A stretch of 64,000 nt of DNA, from assembly GCF_009725985.1 (NCBI RefSeq), contig NZ_RCNR01000020.1, positions 1-64,000 on the forward strand, given 5' to 3'. This document shows, one piece after another, positions 9,454 through 18,896 of this stretch. This stretch comes from Zobellia amurskyensis (GTDB taxonomy: Bacteria > Bacteroidota > Bacteroidia > Flavobacteriales > Flavobacteriaceae). A model generated the notes under the pieces. It was not told the origin of the DNA. It searched no databases and saw only the letters and a list, made by a program, of their open reading frames with translations. Each line of letters starts with the position of its first letter. The first letter of the stretch is position 1. The translations under genes and the position numbers were made by a program.

Positions 9454-9564
9454 TACCTTTACATTCCAGAAATCTAGAGACCTGTTTTATTCTCAGGTCA
9501 AGGTATTATCATCTTAAACGGACTGGTGAAACAGGTTCGGTTTGAGTTCTTAAAAAACTAACGG
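9454..9564 (+). promoter_or_regulatory. mfd promoter and structured leader
   Basis: The 304-nt gap 9261-9564 holds no gene. A near-consensus -7 box, TACCTTTA, is at 9454-9461, giving a leader of about 95 nt. The leader contains GACCTG (9479-9484), which can pair with CAGGTC (9494-9499). The overlapping ACCTGTTT (9480-9487) can instead pair perfectly with AAACAGGT (9529-9536). The two hairpins exclude each other. Nothing else is recognisable in the gap. Confidence 0.4.
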
Positions 9565-12500
9565 TTGACGCAATCTTCTATTCAACAACTGTTTTCTCAG
9601 TCTCCGCAAACGCAGAAACTGCAGGATACTATTGCCCAAAAATTCCAGGCAAACACAGAAAAAAAAGAATCGATTATTTTAAAAGGACTCTCGGGCTCTG
9701 CCCTGTCCTTTACTTTTTCTGATATCTTTCAAAAATCAGAAAGGCCTTTTCTTCTCATTTTTAACGACAAAGAAGAAGCGGCCTACTACTTGAACGATTT
9801 AGAACAGATTATTGGCGATAAAGATGTGCTCTTTTATCCAGGCAGTTACCGTAGGCCCTACCAGATAGAGGAAACCGATAATGCCAATGTGTTATTACGT
9901 GCAGAAGTGCTCAACCGTATCAATTCCAGAAAAAAGCCGGCTATTATTGTCACCTACCCAGATGCCCTTTTTGAAAAGGTAGTCACCCGTAGGGAATTGG
10001 AAAAAAACACACTCAAAGTAAAACTAAACGATACCTTATCACTAGACTTTCTTAATGAGGTGCTTTTTGAGTACAAGTTTAAACGGGTGGATTTTGTTAC
10101 GGAACCCGGAGAATTCTCGGTACGTGGTGGAATTGTAGATGTTTTTTCGTTCTCCAATGATGAGCCCTACCGTATTGAGTTTTTTGGAGATGAAGTTGAT
10201 AGCATTCGTACGTTTGATGTGGACACCCAGCTTTCAACGAGCAAAGTGAACAAAATAAACGTTATCCCCAACGTAGCCAGTAAATTTCTAGAGGAAAAAA
10301 GACAGAATTTTTTAGAATATGTTTCTTCGGAAACCATCATATTTGCAAAAAACACCGATTATATTTTTGACCGTTTAGACGATTTTTTTGGAAAGGCCAT
10401 AGAGGTTTTTTCAAAACTATCGCAGGACATCAAACATTTAGAGCCCGAAGCGCTTTTTATGAATTCGGAAAGTTTTAGAGCGCAACTGAAAGCATTTGCA
10501 CTCATGACTACCGAAGCCTCTACAACTCCTGAATTAATTAAGAGTGCGCTAACCGTTCAATTCAATACGCACCCACAACCTTCTTTCAACAAAAAATTCG
10601 ACCTGTTGATTGAAAACCTTAACGCTTATAAAGCACGAGGGTACACCAATTATATTTTTTGCGCCAGTGACCAACAGGCCAAACGGTTTCAGGCCATTTT
10701 TGAAGAGGTAAATGAACACGTCCATTACCAAACCATAGTTACACCCATCTTTCAAGGTTTTATTGATGATGACCAAAAATTGGTGTGTTATACGGACCAT
10801 CAGATTTTTGAGCGTTACCATAAATTCAACCTTAAAAACGGTTACGCCAAGAAGCAGGCCATTACACTAAAGGAGTTAAACAAACTTGAAATTGGAGATT
10901 ACGTAACCCATATAGACCATGGTATCGGGAAATTTGGAGGCCTTCAAAAAATTGATGTAGAAGGCAAAAAGCAAGAAGCCATAAAATTGGTGTACGGCGA
11001 GCGCGATATTCTCTATGTGAGCATTCATTCGCTTCATAAAATATCAAAATTCAACGGTAAAGACGGAGCGGTTCCCAAAATATATAAATTAGGATCTGCC
11101 GCTTGGAAGAAACTCAAGCAAAAAACGAAAACCCGGGTCAAGAAAATTGCTTTTGACCTTATTAAAATCTATGCTAAAAGGCGTTTGGAAAAAGGCTTTC
11201 AATATGATCCAGACAGCTATCTGCAAACGGAACTGGAAGCATCCTTTATTTACGAAGACACTCCAGACCAAAGTAAGGCTACGGAAGATTTCAAAAAAGA
11301 CATGGAAAGCGAGCGCCCCATGGACCGCCTTATCTGTGGTGATGTAGGGTTTGGAAAAACCGAAGTGGCAATTCGCGCGGCTTTTAAAGCCGTTGATAAT
11401 GGCAAGCAGGTTGCTGTGCTAGTACCTACTACAATACTTGCATTTCAGCACCACCGCACATTTACGGAACGTTTAAAAGAAATGCCCGTAAACGTAGATT
11501 ACCTGAACCGTTTTAGAACAACAAAAGAACGTAGAGAAACTTTAGCAAGGCTTGAAGCCGGCCAAGTAGATATTATTATTGGCACGCACCAATTGGTGAA
11601 CAAAAATGTAAAATTTAAAGACTTAGGGCTCCTTATTGTAGATGAGGAACAAAAATTTGGAGTTGCCGTAAAGGATAAATTAAAGTCCATTAAAGAAAAT
11701 GTTGATGTATTAACGTTAACAGCCACACCCATACCTAGAACTTTACAGTTTAGCTTAATGGCCGCTCGTGATCTTTCGGTCATAAAAACACCACCTCCAA
11801 ACCGTTACCCAATTGAAAGTAGAGTTATTCGTTTTGGCGAAGAAGTAATACGAGACTCCATCCGTTATGAAATAGAACGCGGCGGACAAATATTTTTTAT
11901 CCATAACCGCATTGAAAATATTAAAGAAGTAGCAGGCATGATCCAGCGTCTTGTACCCGATGCCAAAGTAGGCATTGGCCACGGACAAATGGACGGAAAA
12001 AAATTGGAAGCCCTCATGCTCTCTTTTATGAACGGTGAGTTTGATGTGCTGGTTTCCACAACCATTATTGAAAGTGGATTAGATGTTACCAATGCCAATA
12101 CCATTTTCATTAACAACGCTAACAATTTTGGACTAAGCGACCTTCACCAAATGCGTGGCCGTGTTGGTCGTAGTAATAAAAAAGCGTTTTGCTACTTTAT
12201 CACCCCTCCTTATGAATCCATGACGGCAGAAGCTAGAAAACGTATTGAGGCGCTTGCTCAATTTACGGAATTGGGCAGTGGTTTTAATATTGCCATGAAA
12301 GATCTTGAAATTCGTGGTGCAGGAGACCTATTAGGTGGCGAACAAAGTGGTTTTATTAATGAAATTGGATTTGAAACCTACCAAAAGATTTTAGGTGAAG
12401 CTATTGACGAGCTAAAAGAAAACGAGTTTAAAGACCTTTATGAAGAGGTAGAAGGCCATAAAGAAAAACCTTTTGTAAAAGAAACTCAGTTAGATTCTGA

Positions 12501-12957
12501 CTTTCAGTTGCTTTTTCCTGACGATTACATCAATAATATTACAGAGAGACTTACTCTTTACACGGACCTGAACGATATTAATGATGAAGAAAACCTTCAA
12601 AAATTTGAAGCTCAGTTGGTAGACCGTTTTGGAGAGCTTCCTACCGAGGCAGATGATCTACTCAATTCGGTTCGCATTAAATGGATTGCGAACAGTATTG
12701 GCATTGAAAAGGTAGTCATGAAAAAAGGCAAATTGATAGGTTATTTTATTTCAGATCAAGAATCACGTTTTTATCAAAGTCCAATTTTCACTAAGGTCTT
12801 GCAATTTGTACAAAGCCACCCACAACATTGTAAAATCAAAGAAAAGCAAACACGAAATGGTTTACGCTTAATATTAGTATTTGAGCGAATTACTTCTGTT
12901 GACAAAGCACTAAAGGCAATGGCACCCTTTATAGAAACAGTGGACGTAGTTTCATAA
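9565..12957 (+). CDS. mfd: Transcription-repair coupling factor Mfd
   Basis: A 1130-residue DNA translocase that removes RNA polymerase stalled at lesions and recruits nucleotide excision repair. Domains in order are a UvrB-like N-terminal module (about 1-350), the RNA polymerase-interacting domain beginning GDYVTHIDHGIGKF near residue 443, and the RecG-like motor. The motor carries Walker A GDVGFGKTE near 591 and DEEQ near 692. The translocation region QMRGRVGRS and the C-terminal TRCF domain, which binds UvrA, close the protein. Translation must start at the TTG at 9565, since no in-frame ATG occurs for about 300 codons and the conserved N-terminus begins here. Length is normal for Bacteroidota Mfd. 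Confidence 0.96.
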   Translation: MTQSSIQQLFSQSPQTQKLQDTIAQKFQANTEKKESIILKGLSGSALSFTFSDIFQKSERPFLLIFNDKEEAAYYLNDLEQIIGDKDVLFYPGSYRRPYQIEETDNANVLLRAEVLNRINSRKKPAIIVTYPDALFEKVVTRRELEKNTLKVKLNDTLSLDFLNEVLFEYKFKRVDFVTEPGEFSVRGGIVDVFSFSNDEPYRIEFFGDEVDSIRTFDVDTQLSTSKVNKINVIPNVASKFLEEKRQNFLEYVSSETIIFAKNTDYIFDRLDDFFGKAIEVFSKLSQDIKHLEPEALFMNSESFRAQLKAFALMTTEASTTPELIKSALTVQFNTHPQPSFNKKFDLLIENLNAYKARGYTNYIFCASDQQAKRFQAIFEEVNEHVHYQTIVTPIFQGFIDDDQKLVCYTDHQIFERYHKFNLKNGYAKKQAITLKELNKLEIGDYVTHIDHGIGKFGGLQKIDVEGKKQEAIKLVYGERDILYVSIHSLHKISKFNGKDGAVPKIYKLGSAAWKKLKQKTKTRVKKIAFDLIKIYAKRRLEKGFQYDPDSYLQTELEASFIYEDTPDQSKATEDFKKDMESERPMDRLICGDVGFGKTEVAIRAAFKAVDNGKQVAVLVPTTILAFQHHRTFTERLKEMPVNVDYLNRFRTTKERRETLARLEAGQVDIIIGTHQLVNKNVKFKDLGLLIVDEEQKFGVAVKDKLKSIKENVDVLTLTATPIPRTLQFSLMAARDLSVIKTPPPNRYPIESRVIRFGEEVIRDSIRYEIERGGQIFFIHNRIENIKEVAGMIQRLVPDAKVGIGHGQMDGKKLEALMLSFMNGEFDVLVSTTIIESGLDVTNANTIFINNANNFGLSDLHQMRGRVGRSNKKAFCYFITPPYESMTAEARKRIEALAQFTELGSGFNIAMKDLEIRGAGDLLGGEQSGFINEIGFETYQKILGEAIDELKENEFKDLYEEVEGHKEKPFVKETQLDSDFQLLFPDDYINNITERLTLYTDLNDINDEENLQKFEAQLVDRFGELPTEADDLLNSVRIKWIANSIGIEKVVMKKGKLIGYFISDQESRFYQSPIFTKVLQFVQSHPQHCKIKEKQTRNGLRLILVFERITSVDKALKAMAPFIETVDVVS

Positions 12958-12981
12958 AATGTATTTATTCAACTATATTAG

Positions 12982-13014
12982 TTAGGGCTAAAACGAAAAG
13001 CGTTTTGGTCCTAA
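12982..13014 (+). terminator. Probable terminator after mfd
   Basis: A 14-bp stem (arms 12982-12995 and 13001-13014) with two G-U pairs and a short A-rich loop. It is followed by a weak T-rich stretch, 25 nt after the mfd stop. Confidence 0.55.
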
Positions 13015-13039
13015 TTCTTATGTTGACCAAACAACCTAT

Positions 13040-14338
13040 ATGTCTATGAAACTTAAAATTTCCTTTAGCCTAGCGGCAGCCCTTCTTTTGTGCTTTAATA
13101 TCAGTGCTCAACCCAGTAAAGAACTTGTAAATGTTATTGTAACGCCCGACCGCACAGATTGGACATACGATGTTGGCGAACGCGCCGAGTTTTCAATTAC
13201 GGTTTTACGCAATAATGTGCCCTTAGAAAACATCTCCATAAATTACACCATTGAAACCGACCCTGGTTATCGTTCCGTAAAAATATGGGATGAAGGAAAA
13301 CTCAAGTTGAAAAATGGTGTTACAAAAGTAAAGTCGAATAAATTCAATGAACCTGGATTTCTTCGTTGTACGGCTAAAGTAACTGTAGATGGGCAAGAAT
13401 ATAGTTCATACGCCACAGCAGGTTTTTCCCCCGAAAAAATAAAGGCCACGACTACATTACCTTCAGATTTTGAAACCTTTTGGAACAAGGGAAAGGAAGA
13501 ACTCGCCAAAGTCCCCATGAACGCTGTGCTTACGTTAATGCCAGAAAGATGTACGGACAAAGTGAACGTGTACCACGTACGATTGGATAATATAAAAGGT
13601 AAGATTTACGGTATACTTTGTACTCCCAAAAAAGAAGGAAAGTATCCCGCTATTTTGCATGTTCCGGGAGCAGGTATTCGTCCGTATTACGGCGAAGTGG
13701 ATGAAGCGGCCCAAGGTTTTGTCACCTTTACCATAGGTATTCACGGTATACCCGTAAATCTGGACCAACAAGTGTATGACGATTTAAGGGCAGGAGCCTT
13801 AAGTAGCTACAACACCATGAATTTAGACGATAAAGAAAATACGTATTATCACAGAGTATACTTAGGTTGCATACGTGCTGTTGATTTTCTGGAAAGTGTA
13901 TCCAATTTTAATGGCGAGGATATTGCCGTTACCGGAGGAAGCCAAGGAGGCGCCTTGTCTATAGTAACTGCAGGGCTTGATGACCGTATTGACTATTTGG
14001 CTGCCTTCTACCCTGCATTAAGCGACCTTACGGGATTTTTACATGGCCGTGCTGGTGGATGGCCTCAAATATTTGTGGATGACTTTACGAACAAACCAGA
14101 AAAAATTGAAGTTTCAAAATACTACGACGTTGCCAATTTTTCACGCTTTGTAAAAGCTGAAGGTTGGTATAGCTGGGGCTACAATGACAATGTTTGTCCG
14201 CCTGCATCTACCTATTCGGCGTACAATCTTATTCCGGCCAAAAAAGAACTTCATGTTTTTCAGGAAACCCGTCACTGGACATTTCCGGAACAGCGTGAGC
14301 TCAAAAACAAATGGCTGTTTTCAAAATTGAGGGACTAG
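13040..14338 (+). CDS. Secreted acetylxylan-esterase-like alpha/beta hydrolase
   Basis: A 432-residue protein with a signal peptide ending around ISAQ (residue 23). An N-terminal beta-sandwich of about 110 residues is followed by an alpha/beta hydrolase domain of the acetylxylan esterase/cephalosporin deacetylase (CE7-like) group. The nucleophile elbow is VTGGSQGGALS, and the catalytic His is probably in ETRHWTFPEQ near the C-terminus. CE7 enzymes remove acetyl groups from xylo-oligosaccharides and small esters. An ATG at 13046 (MKLK) would give an equally good signal peptide. The next hydrolase gene begins 50 nt downstream and may be co-transcribed. Exact substrate unknown. Confidence 0.82.
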   Translation: MSMKLKISFSLAAALLLCFNISAQPSKELVNVIVTPDRTDWTYDVGERAEFSITVLRNNVPLENISINYTIETDPGYRSVKIWDEGKLKLKNGVTKVKSNKFNEPGFLRCTAKVTVDGQEYSSYATAGFSPEKIKATTTLPSDFETFWNKGKEELAKVPMNAVLTLMPERCTDKVNVYHVRLDNIKGKIYGILCTPKKEGKYPAILHVPGAGIRPYYGEVDEAAQGFVTFTIGIHGIPVNLDQQVYDDLRAGALSSYNTMNLDDKENTYYHRVYLGCIRAVDFLESVSNFNGEDIAVTGGSQGGALSIVTAGLDDRIDYLAAFYPALSDLTGFLHGRAGGWPQIFVDDFTNKPEKIEVSKYYDVANFSRFVKAEGWYSWGYNDNVCPPASTYSAYNLIPAKKELHVFQETRHWTFPEQRELKNKWLFSKLRD

Positions 14339-14388
14339 TCAAAATTCTTGCAATTGCCTATCTTTAAACACACAGAAAAAACACTACT

Positions 14389-16314
14389 ATGAAAATCAGG
14401 TTTTTATTGGTTCTCTTCATTTTTATGGGAGCTTTGACGCTGCATGCCCAAAATGCCGACTCACTTTACTTCAGACAACATTATGATTTAAAGGAATATC
14501 GTATTCCTATGCGTGATGGTGCGGAGCTTTTCACCGCTATTTACACGCCCAAAGACAAGTCTAAAGATTACCCAATTCTACTGAACCGCACTTGTTACAA
14601 TGCCAGTAAATATTCAAATTTCAACTACAGTAGTTATCCTTCAAAATATCTAATTGAGGACGGTTATATTTTGGCTTTTCAAGATGTACGTGGAAGATAT
14701 ATGTCCGATGGTGAGTTTGATAACATGCGACCGAATATCCCCGGAAACAACCGTAAAAACAAAAAGGACATTGACGAGAGCTCGGACACTTACGACACCA
14801 TAGATTGGATGATAAAGAAAATCAAAGGCAACAATGGCCGTGTAGGAATGTATGGTATTTCATATCCAGGGCATTATACCGCTGCGGGAATGATAGATGC
14901 ACACCCTGCGCTAAAAGCATCTTCTCCACAAGCGCCAATTGCAGATTTTTTCTTTGATGATTTTCACCACCAAGGGGCCTATTTAGAAAGTTACACAGCT
15001 GCTTTTGCGGTTTTCGGTTATCAGAAAGACAGCCTAACTAGAGACCCATGGTATATGGATGAATTGATGCGTCTTTATGGCGACCCTGCTCCAGATGCCT
15101 ATGATTTTTTCCTGAAACTGGGGCCACTAAAGAACATCACTGAAAATTACCATCATGACAATTTTTTCTGGAACCAAATTATAGAACATCCAAACTATGA
15201 CGAATTTTGGCAAAAGAGAAATATCCTTCCACATTTAAAGGATATTGATCACGCTGTTATGACCGTTGGCGGTTGGTTTGATGCCGAAGACCTATACGGA
15301 CCTTTAAATATTTACAAAACAGTTGAAGCTACCAGTCCAAAAGCAAAGAATAGCATTGTTATGGGCCCTTGGGACCACGGCGCATGGGCACGCGAGAAAG
15401 GGAAGACTATACATAACCATATATATTTTGGTGATAGCATATCATCATTCTTTTTGAAAAATATTGAAAGTAAATTCTTTGCACACCATTTAAAAGATGA
15501 TGGCCCGGACACTTTACCTGAAGCCTATATGTTTGATACCGGAGCTAAGAAATGGGAAACTTTTGATGCTTGGCCTCCTAAAGAAATTGAACCTATCAGC
15601 TTATATTTTGGTAAAAACGGAAAACTGAGCATCAATAAACCAATTGATGAAAAGGCGGTTTTTGAATACACTAGCGACCCCCAGAAACCTGTACCCTATA
15701 CTTCACAAACAGAGGGTTTGACTTTCACCCCTAGAAGATACATGTCAGACGACCAAAGACATGCTTCCAGGCGTCCTGATGTATTGACTTTTGAAACAGG
15801 TGCCCTTGAAGAAGATAGGGTCTTGGCCGGTGAGATAATGGCAAAACTTAAAGTAGCCATGACCGGAACAGATGGTGATTTCATAGTAAAGTTGATAGAC
15901 GTTTATCCGGATGACCATGAAAAATACGAGCACAACCCTGATAACATTATAATGGGCGGTTACCAACAGCTTGTACGTGCCGAAGTTTTTAGAGGACGAT
16001 TCAGAAACAGTTTTGAAAATCCGGAACCGTTCGTTCCCGGTGAGCCAAGTGATGTAAACTTTAGGCTTCAAGACATATTGCATACGTTTAAAAAAGGGCA
16101 TCGTATCATGATTCAGATCCATAGTACTTGGTTTCCTTATATTGACCGTAACCCACAGAAATATGTAGATAACATATACAAGGCCAATGAGGAAGATTTC
16201 ATAAAATCTACCATTCAAGTCTTTGGGTCATCTTCAGTAGAAGTAGGTGGTACGCAAGACTGTTGTGCTCCAGAGCCATTTCGTTCTACTAATGAAAAAG
16301 TGATAAAAGACTAG
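14389..16314 (+). CDS. Secreted CocE/NonD family hydrolase (X-Pro dipeptidyl-peptidase S15 domain)
   Basis: A 641-residue protein with a signal peptide (cleavage near LHAQ, residue 21). The alpha/beta hydrolase domain carries the nucleophile motif GISYPG near residue 163. The conserved Asp is in GGWFDAEDLYG and the His in GPWDHGAWA. A C-terminal jelly-roll domain (about 420-610) completes the CocE/glutaryl-7-ACA acylase architecture. Members cleave esters or amides, including cocaine esterases, acylases and X-Pro peptidases. The substrate cannot be read from sequence. It follows another secreted hydrolase by 50 nt and is followed by a strong hairpin. Confidence 0.87.
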   Translation: MKIRFLLVLFIFMGALTLHAQNADSLYFRQHYDLKEYRIPMRDGAELFTAIYTPKDKSKDYPILLNRTCYNASKYSNFNYSSYPSKYLIEDGYILAFQDVRGRYMSDGEFDNMRPNIPGNNRKNKKDIDESSDTYDTIDWMIKKIKGNNGRVGMYGISYPGHYTAAGMIDAHPALKASSPQAPIADFFFDDFHHQGAYLESYTAAFAVFGYQKDSLTRDPWYMDELMRLYGDPAPDAYDFFLKLGPLKNITENYHHDNFFWNQIIEHPNYDEFWQKRNILPHLKDIDHAVMTVGGWFDAEDLYGPLNIYKTVEATSPKAKNSIVMGPWDHGAWAREKGKTIHNHIYFGDSISSFFLKNIESKFFAHHLKDDGPDTLPEAYMFDTGAKKWETFDAWPPKEIEPISLYFGKNGKLSINKPIDEKAVFEYTSDPQKPVPYTSQTEGLTFTPRRYMSDDQRHASRRPDVLTFETGALEEDRVLAGEIMAKLKVAMTGTDGDFIVKLIDVYPDDHEKYEHNPDNIIMGGYQQLVRAEVFRGRFRNSFENPEPFVPGEPSDVNFRLQDILHTFKKGHRIMIQIHSTWFPYIDRNPQKYVDNIYKANEEDFIKSTIQVFGSSSVEVGGTQDCCAPEPFRSTNEKVIKD

Positions 16315-16320
16315 AGTATC

Positions 16321-16359
16321 GCTCCAAAACTGATACTTTTGTAGTATCATTTTTGGAGC
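16321..16359 (+). promoter_or_regulatory. Hairpin containing a -7 box: terminator/promoter overlap
   Basis: A 39-nt near-perfect inverted repeat begins 7 nt after the hydrolase stop. The outer arm GCTCCAAAA pairs with TTTTGGAGC, the inner arm TGATACT pairs with AGTATCA, and the loop is TTTGT. The -7 consensus TACTTTTG (16334-16341) runs from the inner arm into the loop. The next gene starts at 16369, about 20 nt after the expected transcription start. The element may both end the upstream transcript and start the next. Confidence 0.6.
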
Positions 16360-16368
16360 ATTTATATC

Positions 16369-17688
16369 ATGAAGAAATATCTAGTAGTATTCACGTTGCT
16401 TTTTGCCTTTTTGGCACAAGCACAACATACCATTTCCGGAACTTTCACACCTGCCAGCAAATACAAGTATTTATTGGCTTATAAATTAAAGCCGGGTTCT
16501 CAGTCTTTCATTGCGAACACTACAATTAAAGAAGGTGATTTTACACTGAAATTACCAGAGAGTGCTTATCCCGGAATGTATCGTTTGGTTTACGCCGTAC
16601 CTCAGGATGAGTTTTATTTTGATGTCATTTATAACGGAAAAGAAGATATTGAATTAGCTTTTAATGAAAACCAGGGCGTTACATTTAAATCATCCAAGGA
16701 AAATAAAATCATGACCTCCTATTTTAAGGCCATAGGTTCTTTAGTTGAACAATTGGTTGGCTTCTATGTAGAAGGAAAATCGGACAAAAATGAATTTAAG
16801 GATTGTACGGATCAATTAAGAATGACGCAAGAAGCTTACGAGCAACAGTCCAAAAACCTAATGGTCGAAAACTTTATTTTGGCGAACAGGCCTTATATTC
16901 CATCAAAATTCGAATCTGTCCAAGAGTATATCGCTAATAAAAAAGAGCATTATTTTGACCATCTTAGACCTGATAACAAAGTTTTACAAGCTTCTGATTT
17001 TTTAACGGATAAGCTAAAGAATTATGTTTTTACCGCTTTACCGGCAAAGCAATTATCTGCCGCAGAAACCGAAAAGTTAATTCAGGCGAATATTAAAAAA
17101 GTCAACACACAACTTGCTCCAGTAGCAGACTCCTATAAGTTTGATGTATTTTATAGTCTATGGAAAATGAGTTCCAACGGCGAGTTAAACGAAACCACAG
17201 ATTTTGTTTATAACACTTATCTGGAACCTCTTATTCCTGCTTCCAGCGACCCAAATAAAGCTCAAACCTTAGCTGCCCAGCATCGTTTGCGAATTGGTGC
17301 CAAAGCACCGGAACTAGAATGGACCACGGCCAATGCTCAAAAAAAATTAAGCACTATTAAAGGAGCAGAAAACTATCTGCTTGTCTTTTGGAGTAGTACC
17401 TGCTCACATTGTCTAAAAGAGCTTCCTGAACTTCACAAAGAACTGAAAAAGTACAACAACATTAAAGTTATTGCAATAGGCTTAGAAGACGATAAAACTA
17501 CATGGACACCGGAATCAGCTAAACTGCCAGATTTTGAACACGCTATTGCCTTAGGAAGATGGGAAAGCAAATATGCAAAATTGTATGACATAAGCCATAC
17601 CCCCACTTATTTCTTATTAGATTCTGACAAGCGTATTATTGCCAAGCCCGAGAACGACAAAGATGTAGTAGAACTATTAAAAAAATAG
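16369..17688 (+). CDS. TlpA-like thiol-disulfide protein with N-terminal DUF4369-like domain
   Basis: A 439-residue exported protein with a signal peptide ending near AQAQ (residue 19). An N-terminal beta-rich domain (about 20-115), like the DUF4369 domains common in Bacteroidota, is followed by a helical middle region. A C-terminal thioredoxin fold carries the redox motif CSHC (in WSSTCSHCLKELP, near residues 341-353) and the cis-Pro loop SHTPTYF. It should act in the periplasm as a thiol oxidoreductase, for example in reduction of cysteines in secreted or cytochrome proteins. The partner is unknown. It has its own promoter box within the preceding hairpin. Its stop is 3 nt from the stop of the convergent gene. 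Confidence 0.82.
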   Translation: MKKYLVVFTLLFAFLAQAQHTISGTFTPASKYKYLLAYKLKPGSQSFIANTTIKEGDFTLKLPESAYPGMYRLVYAVPQDEFYFDVIYNGKEDIELAFNENQGVTFKSSKENKIMTSYFKAIGSLVEQLVGFYVEGKSDKNEFKDCTDQLRMTQEAYEQQSKNLMVENFILANRPYIPSKFESVQEYIANKKEHYFDHLRPDNKVLQASDFLTDKLKNYVFTALPAKQLSAAETEKLIQANIKKVNTQLAPVADSYKFDVFYSLWKMSSNGELNETTDFVYNTYLEPLIPASSDPNKAQTLAAQHRLRIGAKAPELEWTTANAQKKLSTIKGAENYLLVFWSSTCSHCLKELPELHKELKKYNNIKVIAIGLEDDKTTWTPESAKLPDFEHAIALGRWESKYAKLYDISHTPTYFLLDSDKRIIAKPENDKDVVELLKK

Positions 17689-17691
17689 TCC

Positions 17692-18351
17692 TTAAAGGGT
17701 TTTTAGATCTTTTATGGTCTTGAAAGCTACATCTACCTGTTTATCATCTACTAGAATAGTAAACTCGTTGGTTGTGGATATTACTTCGTAAAGTACTATT
17801 CCCTCCCATGCCAAACGCTGAAAAATAAAGTAATATATTCCTGGAACGGATACGTTCTCAGCAGGAAGCTTTACTGTTATAGATGATAAATTCATGGCCT
17901 TCTGAGTACACTTTTCATTCTTAAAAAGTTCCTCTACCGTACCATCCAAACTATTACTTACTACAATATTTAATTCGTTCACTCCACGTGAAGACGTATA
18001 AAAAACATCTTTGTTTTTATTTACTTCTTCTAATAGTTGGGTCTGGTTCTCAAGAATAGACTCAGACACCAAAAATGTAAAGTCGGTGAGTGAAGAACGC
18101 ACTGTAATTTCACCAATATTTTTTAAAACTTTAATAATCTTATGGGTCGCCCTAAATTCTAAATCGTCAGATAGACGTTTTAAGGCCATCACAATTGCAC
18201 CGTTGCGAATGTCTTTTCCTAATTCATTCTCAATTTCAGGTTTTACAATTCTAGAAAGTGATGTTAAATTAATAATGCCCTGTGCCAACGCACTTTGCAA
18301 GAAAGGCTTCTTTTTAATGTACTGTTCGACTACGGAAGAAATCGTTTTCAT
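17692..18351 (-). CDS. ACT-like protein, no kinase domain (often labelled aspartate kinase)
   Basis: A 219-residue cytoplasmic protein beginning MKTISSVVEQYIKKKPFL. An N-terminal helical part contains a segment like a winged-helix or regulatory domain (GAIVMALKRL). Two ACT-like beta-alpha-beta segments follow, ending with VISTTNEFTILVDDKQVDVAF. I recall relatives in Flavobacteriaceae being named aspartate kinase, but no amino-acid-kinase domain exists here, so that name would be misleading. The start at 18351 is chosen over an upstream ATG at 18456 because a full consensus promoter lies at 18377-18407, between them. Function unknown; ligand-sensing is an inference from the ACT-like fold. Confidence 0.6.
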   Translation of the reverse strand: MKTISSVVEQYIKKKPFLQSALAQGIINLTSLSRIVKPEIENELGKDIRNGAIVMALKRLSDDLEFRATHKIIKVLKNIGEITVRSSLTDFTFLVSESILENQTQLLEEVNKNKDVFYTSSRGVNELNIVVSNSLDGTVEELFKNEKCTQKAMNLSSITVKLPAENVSVPGIYYFIFQRLAWEGIVLYEVISTTNEFTILVDDKQVDVAFKTIKDLKTL

Positions 18352-18376
18352 GGGTTCACAAGTATTGGTTGCTGAG

Positions 18377-18407
18377 CAAAAATAACATATTGTTATAAAT
18401 AAAACAA
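18377..18407 (-). promoter_or_regulatory. Consensus Bacteroidota promoter
   Basis: On the minus strand, TTG (18405-18407), a 20-nt spacer, and TATTTTTG (18377-18384) form a perfect -33/-7 pair. The expected transcription start is about 20 nt before the ATG at 18351. Confidence 0.8.
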
Positions 18408-18501
18408 ATTGTGTTGTAATGTTCTTTCCCAAATTTTCGTGAAGGCCTAATTTCACCCTAAAAATGGGAAGTATCCGGCGGAACTAGGTTTAAAAAAAAG
18501 A

Positions 18502-18861
18502 TTAAAAGTGGTAAAAAGCACTTTCTAAATGCTCTATTTTAAAGATTTTAGAGTTCTTCAAAATTGTGATTACATCAAAACGAACATCTACATCTAGGTC
18601 ATTTTCAGTAATGTAGTAATCTGCAGCAGTCACTAAAAGCTTTATTTTTTTTGGTGTTATCGTTTCAGCTATGGGAATAATTTGATCATTACTGCGTGCA
18701 CGTACCTCAACTATGGCCAGTACATTTTCCTTTTGAGCTATGATATCAATTTCCGCCTTTAAATAGCGATAATTTTTATAAAGGATTTCATACCCTTTTT
18801 CAAGTAAAAAGTCCGCTGCCAATTTCTCTCCCTCTTTACCAAATTCATTGTGTTCCCCCAT
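18502..18861 (-). CDS. yraN: YraN/UPF0102 family nuclease-fold protein
   Basis: A 119-residue protein beginning EFGKEGEKLAADFLLEKGYEILYKNYR. It carries the endonuclease-like residues of the UPF0102 family: the conserved Glu at KEGEKLA, EIDIIAQ, and VEVRAR (ExK-like, with Arg in place of Lys). Restriction-endonuclease-like folds of this size are linked by inference to DNA processing or recombination, but the activity is not well established. Length is typical. The short gap to the ACT-like gene contains nothing else. The start is the ATG at 18861, within an MGEHNEFG context; no clear promoter box was identified. Confidence 0.85.
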   Translation of the reverse strand: MGEHNEFGKEGEKLAADFLLEKGYEILYKNYRYLKAEIDIIAQKENVLAIVEVRARSNDQIIPIAETITPKKIKLLVTAADYYITENDLDVDVRFDVITILKNSKIFKIEHLESAFYHF

Positions 18862-18896
18862 AAAACCACCTCTAAATCTTAATAAAACGTGTCATT

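Noticed and set aside
9261-9564. tRNA or small RNA gene before mfd
   Set aside because: The local stems do not form a cloverleaf and no terminator ends an independent RNA; a leader explains the pairing better.
15745-16218. A 157-residue antisense frame inside the CocE-like gene
   Set aside because: It lies wholly under a well-supported gene with all its catalytic motifs and has no recognisable domain.
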